Part shown: positions 7,064-11,475 of the stretch, in pieces
Layout: each line of letters opens with the position of its first letter
Position numbering within the stretch: position 1 is the first letter of the stretch
Origin: Candidatus Bathyarchaeota archaeon
GTDB lineage: Archaea; Thermoproteota; Bathyarchaeia; Bathyarchaeales; Bathycorpusculaceae
Direction of reading: 5' to 3'
DNA length: 11,475 bases
Assembly: GCA_030626685.1 (NCBI GenBank)
Contig: DAOUTL010000032.1
Span: 1 to 11,475, forward strand
Made by a program: the position numbers and the translations under genes
Notes under the pieces: generated by a model
The model's database searches: none
What the model was told of the DNA's origin: nothing
What the model saw: only the letters and a program-made list of their open reading frames with translations

Positions 7064-8789
7064 GTATTTTCTCCCTCACTCTCTCTATTAGCATCGTGAG
7101 CAGTTCCTCGTCGCTTAGGACTTCTTGCGGAGGATCTACAACCTTCTTCAGCCTTAGCGGCACTTTGTCCATCCTGTAAACAGTGCCCTCGCATTCTATT
7201 CCAATGTAAACCGAGGGAATGAACACATCCGCTATCGTCGCCGTTGGAGTCCATCTCGGATCAATAACTATCGTCGGTATGCTTGATAAACGTTCAACGA
7301 GGTCCCTTGGGAAGTGTGAAACAGGGTCTGATGCTACTATCAATGCAGCATCTGCTTCACCTCTTGCTAGAATGTCAGTAACCGTCGTAATTCCAGGATC
7401 GTATATAGGATAGCCCCTGCTAAAGTCGATCGCGTACGGGAAGCCTGTAAGCCATGTCATGACAGCGTTAGTCCCGGCGACGTTGAAATGCCCCCTCATA
7501 GGCATGATCACGAATTTAGTCCATTCATTAAGGTCTTGAACTAATTTTATAGCCTCTTCTACATTCCTGTTCTTCCCGACACTCATAGTGATACCTACAC
7601 CAAAGAAAATAACTCCGAATTTCGCTGACATGAGCATATCAGCCATTTCTATGATCGTCTCCCTATCCACTCCGGCGACGGAGGGTGCCTCAATTTCATA
7701 ATCTTTCAATGCCATGCGCAGCGACGTTAACAATTCGTAATCCATGCCGGAATCCACTCTGACAAACATATCAGCCATTTTTGATGTGGAAGTAGGTCTT
7801 ACGTCAACGGCTATAACCTTCCTGCCCTTCCTGCCTTCCGGAACAAAGCGTCCTTTCGCCAACGCTGAATATCTAATCATGTGCCTCAAATGAGCGTTGG
7901 CTGGATTACAGCCCCAGTAAACTATTAGATCAGCCCTATTCTTTATCTGTCCGAGAGTCGCTGTGACTATACCTGTCTGATGCGTTCCAAGAAAAGTTGG
8001 TCCATGGCACATGACAGCCGTATTATCCACGACGCAGCCCACCAATTCGGCTAGTTCGACTCCAAGCCTCATAGCTCCGTTAGATGTTGAACTCCAACCG
8101 TAAAGGATAGGGTACTTGGCGTTAACCAATATGTCTGCTGCCATGTTGATGGCTTCATCAATACTCGTTTCGACGAGCTTTCCCTGCTTTCTAACAATGG
8201 GCTTAGTTTGTCTCTCTAACTGGTAGTTGAGGAACTTTGTCATACCGATGGGACAAGCACGCTTCGCCCTCACTATCTTTGAATCCTTAACTGTGATTTC
8301 TATGTCGTCGCAAACGCAACCGCAGAATGAGCATCCAACGTTTGATAAAGTGTACTCGCTAGATGATGGGGCAGCGGAAGAGCTTATCCTTACCTTTACA
8401 GATTTTCTTGAAACTTCCCTAATTAGGTCAACGATTGAAGGTACTGGCTCCGATGTGGACTCCAAGGTCGCCTGAATACCTTTTAAGGTAGGCATACCTG
8501 ACCCATGCGTGTTCGAATCCGTTACTGCGTTTGCCCAAGGACCCATTGGAATGAAGATAACGCCGGCATGGGAGGCTTTTGAAGCCACCGCTCTTACGAC
8601 GACCTCGCCGTAGGCGGTTTTCACCTTTATATTCGAACCACTCTTAACGCTGAGTTTTCTTAAATCACCCGAATCGATTTCGCATATGGCTGTGCTCTCC
8701 TTATAGTCCCTAGCGAACTTCCCTGTTTCTAAGGCTTTCCCCTGATCTAGAGTTCTTCCCGTTATTAATTTAAGTATGATTCCGCTCAT
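7056..8789 (-). CDS. fwdB: Formylmethanofuran dehydrogenase, fused subunits D and B
   Basis: Catalytic subunit holding the tungsto- or molybdopterin cofactor, which reduces CO2 to formate or oxidises formate in the reverse direction. The 577-residue chain joins two usually separate proteins. Residues about 1-115 are FwdD, a molybdopterin-dinucleotide-binding barrel (ITGRTLDQGK near the start, IPMGPWANAV at 80-89). A Ser-rich linker follows (about 116-147). Residues about 148-577 are FwdB of the molybdopterin oxidoreductase family. The 4Fe-4S cysteines are C153, C156, C160 and C179. The metal-ligand residue is cysteine (C261 in VMCHGPTFLG), not selenocysteine. FwdB ends at its normal length. 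Domain order D then B equals the fwdD-fwdB gene order known in methanogens, so the fusion probably arose by loss of the stop between neighbours. First gene of the operon, diverging from ftr. ATG 8789 is preceded by GGAG at 8801-8804. Confidence 0.95.
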   Translation of the reverse strand: MSGIILKLITGRTLDQGKALETGKFARDYKESTAICEIDSGDLRKLSVKSGSNIKVKTAYGEVVVRAVASKASHAGVIFIPMGPWANAVTDSNTHGSGMPTLKGIQATLESTSEPVPSIVDLIREVSRKSVKVRISSSAAPSSSEYTLSNVGCSFCGCVCDDIEITVKDSKIVRAKRACPIGMTKFLNYQLERQTKPIVRKQGKLVETSIDEAINMAADILVNAKYPILYGWSSTSNGAMRLGVELAELVGCVVDNTAVMCHGPTFLGTHQTGIVTATLGQIKNRADLIVYWGCNPANAHLRHMIRYSALAKGRFVPEGRKGRKVIAVDVRPTSTSKMADMFVRVDSGMDYELLTSLRMALKDYEIEAPSVAGVDRETIIEMADMLMSAKFGVIFFGVGITMSVGKNRNVEEAIKLVQDLNEWTKFVIMPMRGHFNVAGTNAVMTWLTGFPYAIDFSRGYPIYDPGITTVTDILARGEADAALIVASDPVSHFPRDLVERLSSIPTIVIDPRWTPTATIADVFIPSVYIGIECEGTVYRMDKVPLRLKKVVDPPQEVLSDEELLTMLIERVREKIRR

Positions 8790-8858
8790 TTCAATACCAA
8801 CTCCAACATAGATAATAATTATATTCTCTAGTCTGTTAAATTAATTTGGTGTAAATAA
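8790..8858. promoter_or_regulatory. Divergent promoter region between fwdDB and ftr
   Basis: Only 69 AT-rich bases separate the two start codons. TAATAATTATATT-like sequence around 8813-8826 can provide a TATA-like element on either strand. On the plus strand GGTG (8848-8851) sits 7 bases before the ftr ATG. On the minus strand GGAG (8804-8801) sits 11 bases before the fwdDB ATG. Shared regulation of the two transcripts is likely but inferred. Confidence 0.5.
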
Positions 8859-9797
8859 ATGAGCTTTAAAATCAGTGGAGTTGAAGTGGAGGATACGTTT
8901 GCTGAAGCCTTCCCAATGGTTGGCACCAGAATTTTGATCACCGCTGCCAACGAAAGTTGGGCAAGGACCGCGGCTCAAGTAGCGACAGGTTTTGCTTCTT
9001 CAATCATAATGTCGCCAGCCGAAGCTGGTATGGAGAGAATTGTTAGTAAAGAGAAAACACCTGACGGCAGGATAGGTGTTCTCATACAAATTTATCATAG
9101 AACTATTCCCGAACTCAAATTCCAAGTATTGGCGAGAGTTGGTCAATGCGTCTTGACCTGTCCTACGACTTCAGTATTCGACGGACTTCCGAAAGCGAAG
9201 AGGAAGATGCATCTTGGAAGAGCTCTTGGAAAATTTGGCGACGGTTTTGAAATAAGAGAAATGATCTATGGGAAGATCATGTACCGCATTCCGGTTATGC
9301 AAGGATGGTTCTTAATTGAAAACAGCATCGGCGTTGTCAGGGGAGTTGCGGGGGGTAATTTAATCATAATGGGAGATAGCGAGGAATCCACGCTTAAGGG
9401 AGCTATGAGGGCAACCGAGGTCATTAGAAAATACTGTAAGGACGTTATCATGCCCTTTCCTGGGGGTATCGTTCGAAGCGGCTCAAAAGTCGGATCAATC
9501 AAGTACCCCAAGTTGCCAGCAACGACTAATCATCTCCTCTGCCCAGCTATACGCGACAAGGTGCCCGAAACGCAAGTCCCGCATGGGGTCAAAAGCATAC
9601 TTGAGATAATCATAAATGGCATTAGTTTTAACGCAGTCAAGACGGCTCAAGGCGTTGGAATTCTAGCTGCAGCAGAAGTCGAAGGAGTTAAGAAGATCAC
9701 CAGCGTCAATTTCGGCGGTAAACTTGGGCCCTTCCATGTATACACAAAGGATGCAGTAGAGAGCGCCAAGCAAACGCAAAGCCTTGATGCACGGTAA
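8859..9797 (+). CDS. ftr: Formylmethanofuran:H4MPT formyltransferase
   Basis: Soluble enzyme that moves the formyl group between methanofuran and N5 of tetrahydromethanopterin, linking Fwd to Mch. The N-terminus (GVEVEDTFAEAFPM, residues 7-20) is the family hallmark. Other recognisable stretches are ARVGQCVLTCPTTSVFDG (about 92-109), MQGWFLIENSIGVVRGVAGG (about 146-165), MPFPGGIVRSGSKVG and NFGGKLGPFHVY close to the end. Length is 312 residues, about 15 more than the usual 295-300 because of a short C-terminal tail after the GGKLGP motif. The ATG has GGTG at 7 bases. It is transcribed away from the fwd operon and towards mch. A hyperthermophilic or halophilic adaptation cannot be judged from this alone. 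Confidence 0.96.
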   Translation: MSFKISGVEVEDTFAEAFPMVGTRILITAANESWARTAAQVATGFASSIIMSPAEAGMERIVSKEKTPDGRIGVLIQIYHRTIPELKFQVLARVGQCVLTCPTTSVFDGLPKAKRKMHLGRALGKFGDGFEIREMIYGKIMYRIPVMQGWFLIENSIGVVRGVAGGNLIIMGDSEESTLKGAMRATEVIRKYCKDVIMPFPGGIVRSGSKVGSIKYPKLPATTNHLLCPAIRDKVPETQVPHGVKSILEIIINGISFNAVKTAQGVGILAAAEVEGVKKITSVNFGGKLGPFHVYTKDAVESAKQTQSLDAR

Positions 9798-9924
9798 AGA
9801 GTAAATGACCGCCCATATTTAAAACATTGATTCAGACCTCCCATTCACTTAAATCGGTTCAATAAGGGTTAAAGGAGGAAGCGAGAAAACAAAAGTGACC
9901 AATTATTAGTGAACATTACGAACA

Positions 9925-9936
9925 TCTAAAAAAGTT
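9925..9936 (-). terminator. Possible oligo-T terminator of mch
   Basis: On the minus strand a T6 run (9933-9928) lies about 65 bases beyond the mch stop, within the 200-base convergent region between ftr and mch (9798-9998). No other gene was found in that region. A purine stretch AAAGGAGGAAG (near 9870-9880) resembles a ribosome binding site but leads into no open frame of useful length. Confidence 0.35.
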
Positions 9937-9998
9937 GGCTAAGCCCTTACCATACCTAAGTTTACGAAATGGACTGAAATTTGTCGTCTGCTGGGAGA

Positions 9999-10952
9999 CT
10001 ATAGTGACATGGAATTTTTGAGTACGCCCACGTTTATGCTGCCAGAAGTGAACGTTTTTCCAGTTTTTTTGTTTGTTACAGATATCATTGCTGGCGCAAA
10101 AATGTTGGTATCCACCTTTGTGAAGTCGAAGTTAACTTCTTTGTATATATCATAACATGTTCTTCCATAGGCTTTTGATTTACATGATGGCACTTTTCCG
10201 ACGAGCTCCTTCAACTTTTCATCATTTTCAAAATTTACGATAAAGTGTGCGTATCCTCCATATGTTAAAGCGTCTTCGCATCGCCCCATCGCTTTTCCCC
10301 ACTCTGAATGAAAGGGCATTACAGGAGCATAGCCAGTCCCGTGTAAAGCTTTTAAGGGATCAAATCCCAAATAATCTAGCCGGAACAGCGCTGTTTCGAT
10401 AATCCTGCCAGAGATTTGAACGTAACCAGCTATCGAGGCTATGGAGGTCAGTATCAAGTAAAGATTTCTTGGATTCACGTTGCAAGCCTTGCTTATCTCT
10501 AAAGCCACATCATCCGTTGGCTTTCTCGAGGTTTCAATCAATAATATAGCTGAATCGAACTCATCACGATAGCCTATCTTCTCGAATATACGTTTTGGTT
10601 TCAGGGAAAGAGCTCTTCCGGGACCTGACGCGTCAGCTACATACTCTCCGACCTTTATCTTCCAGCCAGCAAGTTGGCAGCCAAACAAGGATATAGACGG
10701 ATGATCCGTAGTCACAACAACGGTTGGTAGTGTAAAGTCGCCATAACTCATAAAAGTCAAAGATGCTGCACCCAATCCTCCCATGGCTATCTCAGTTATC
10801 TTCAGACCCAGCTGATAACTTCCTTCAACTTCTAAACCGGTGTCAATAATGGTGGTTCCTGAGGGATAAGTTTCCACCCTAGCTCCAAGGGCCTCAGGGT
10901 CCTTTAATACATCTTCTAGAATTTTAAGGGCCTCTTTGTTTACACTTAGCAC
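9999..10952 (-). CDS. mch: Methenyl-H4MPT cyclohydrolase
   Basis: Soluble enzyme catalysing the reversible hydrolysis of methenyl-H4MPT to formyl-H4MPT, the step between MtdB and Ftr. The longest frame starts at TTG 10973. The family begins M-x-SVNENAL and here GTG 10952 gives MLSVNKEALKI, so I chose it; it also makes the residue numbers agree with known Mch proteins. Total 317 residues, normal for the family. Visible motifs: MGGLGAASLT, TTDHPSISLFG, ASGPGRALSLKPK, and SIASIAGYVQISGRIIETA, which contains Arg183 and Glu186, reported active-site residues in Archaeoglobus Mch. The usual GRTNDAxxYGG motif is altered to GRCEDALTYGG. A TATA-like AATAATAAG about 25-30 bases before the GTG could give a leaderless transcript. 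Convergent with ftr and head to head with a decayed second mch. Confidence 0.94.
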   Translation of the reverse strand: MLSVNKEALKILEDVLKDPEALGARVETYPSGTTIIDTGLEVEGSYQLGLKITEIAMGGLGAASLTFMSYGDFTLPTVVVTTDHPSISLFGCQLAGWKIKVGEYVADASGPGRALSLKPKRIFEKIGYRDEFDSAILLIETSRKPTDDVALEISKACNVNPRNLYLILTSIASIAGYVQISGRIIETALFRLDYLGFDPLKALHGTGYAPVMPFHSEWGKAMGRCEDALTYGGYAHFIVNFENDEKLKELVGKVPSCKSKAYGRTCYDIYKEVNFDFTKVDTNIFAPAMISVTNKKTGKTFTSGSINVGVLKNSMSL

Positions 10953-11004
10953 ACCTTGAAATTTGAGATACAAACTTATTATTGTTACTGTTAATCAAAC
11001 TAAA

Positions 11005-11344
11005 ATGCGAATATGTTTACTGACTGGAGTTTCAACTCCGCCGTCTCTCAGGCTACAGCAAGAACTAACGACGCTATCCCCTATGGAGGAACAGCCTACC
11101 ATGTCGTTGAATGTGACGATGAAGAAGAACTCAAGAAAATGGTCAATAAAACTCCATCCAACGGTCTAAAGATTACGGGAAGCATTTCGTAGAAATTTTC
11201 AAAGAGGTAAACTACAACTTCTACAAAATCGACCCAAGCCTCTTCGCACCAGCCATATTGATTTTTCACAATGTGAAAACTGGCCGAGTCTTTGAAGCTG
11301 AAGAAATCAACGTTGAAGCATTGGAGAAATCTTTAGGCCTTTAA
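11005..11344 (+). pseudogene. mch: Remnant of a second mch gene (C-terminal third)
   Basis: The plus strand carries an mch 3' end broken across frames. LTGVSTPPSL (frame opening near 11018) resembles the family's ATGTAPIAPV. A second frame gives ARTNDAIPYGGTAYHVV and DDEEELKKMVNKTPSNG. A one-base loss near 11163-11168 shifts to a third frame, SKDYGKHFVEIFKEVNYNFY, then KIDPSLFAPAI and EINVEALEKSLGL before TAA 11342-11344. Without the shift, translation ends at TAG 11190-11192. The match to typical archaeal Mch C-termini is very strong. Everything before about two thirds of the protein is missing, because the intact mch and its promoter occupy the space upstream. It is on the opposite strand to the intact gene and is not a recent copy: the two C-termini differ at many residues. 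A sequencing error could explain one frameshift but not the truncation. Confidence 0.85.
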
Positions 11345-11475
11345 TTTGATTCGCTTGCTTTAAGCTTTGGGATTATGTATGGTTTTGTGAAAAATCTACC
11401 TATAAAGTCGCTGAAGCCGTGGTTTCCTATTAGAGCAGCCATTAGAAAGCTTATTATGGTTATTTCACCGAGGGC
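11341..11475 (-). CDS. C-terminal fragment of an unidentified membrane protein
   Basis: A minus-strand frame is open from the window edge to TAA 11343-11341 and gives 44 residues, with no start inside the window. It begins with a hydrophobic, helix-like stretch (ITIISFLMAALIG) and continues with GNHGFSDFIGRFFTKPYI and a short basic/polar tail. This pattern, a last transmembrane helix followed by a cytoplasmic tail, suggests an integral membrane protein such as a transporter, but I do not recognise the family. Its stop codon overlaps the stop of the mch remnant on the other strand within the shared TTAA. It could itself be a remnant. Confidence 0.5.
   Translation of the reverse strand, partial: ALGEITIISFLMAALIGNHGFSDFIGRFFTKPYIIPKLKASESN

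Noticed and set aside
7039..7254. Minus-strand frame of 71 codons overlapping the fwdDB and fwdA junction
   Set aside because: It overlaps the conserved 3' end of fwdDB in another frame and has no protein-like features.
11163..11192. Programmed frameshift in the mch copy at the right end
   Set aside because: No slippery heptamer is evident, the N-terminal two thirds are missing and a further frame change occurs upstream, so decay is the simpler reading.
1..11475. CRISPR array, tRNA or rRNA genes, transposase, inverted-repeat element ends
   Set aside because: Scanning by eye found no regularly spaced repeats, no cloverleaf-like sequence and no transposase motif. The rearrangement suggested by the remnants has no visible mobile element.

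Overview
The window looks like archaeal chromosome from an uncultivated thermophile-type lineage. The evidence is the set of tetrahydromethanopterin (H4MPT) and methanofuran C1 enzymes, archaeal TATA-like boxes ahead of genes, GGAGGTGA-type ribosome binding sites, several GTG starts and oligo-T tracts after genes. It could be a methanogen relative or a non-methanogenic methylotrophic or acetogenic archaeon. No mcr, mtr or methyltransferase gene is present, so methanogenesis cannot be claimed.

Layout. Positions 1-603 hold no intact gene. They do contain a frameshifted remnant of an aquaporin-family gene (275-531, minus). A DUF2193-like archaeal protein of unknown function (604-2091, minus) is divergent from an intact AqpM-like aquaporin (2251-2937, plus). 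After a short region with a doubtful decayed ORF comes a MtdB-type NAD(P)-dependent methylene-H4MPT dehydrogenase (3142-4053, minus). About 400 bases without a convincing gene follow. Next is a tight minus-strand operon, fwdDB (a subunit D-B fusion), fwdA and fwdC (8789 down to 4476), encoding formylmethanofuran dehydrogenase. Formyltransferase ftr (8859-9797, plus) diverges from the operon across 69 bases. Methenyl-H4MPT cyclohydrolase mch (9999-10952, minus) converges on ftr. The last 470 bases contain a decayed second mch 3' end (plus) and the C-terminus of an unidentified membrane protein running off the edge (minus).

How the genes fit together. MtdB, Mch, Ftr and Fwd catalyse consecutive reversible steps: methylene-H4MPT, methenyl-H4MPT, formyl-H4MPT, formylmethanofuran, CO2. 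With a pyridine-nucleotide-linked dehydrogenase instead of F420-dependent Mtd, the set resembles the H4MPT formaldehyde-oxidation branch of bacterial methylotrophs, rebuilt with archaeal Fwd and Ftr. The direction in vivo (C1 oxidation or CO2 fixation into the methyl branch) cannot be read from sequence. The aquaporin could admit water or small neutral solutes, but its link to C1 metabolism is only positional.

Most notable are two gene remnants, one aquaporin and one Mch, each on the opposite strand to an intact paralogue in the same window. The Mch remnant keeps the canonical family motif RTNDA, whereas the intact Mch has RCEDA there. This suggests the cluster has been remodelled by duplication or replacement.
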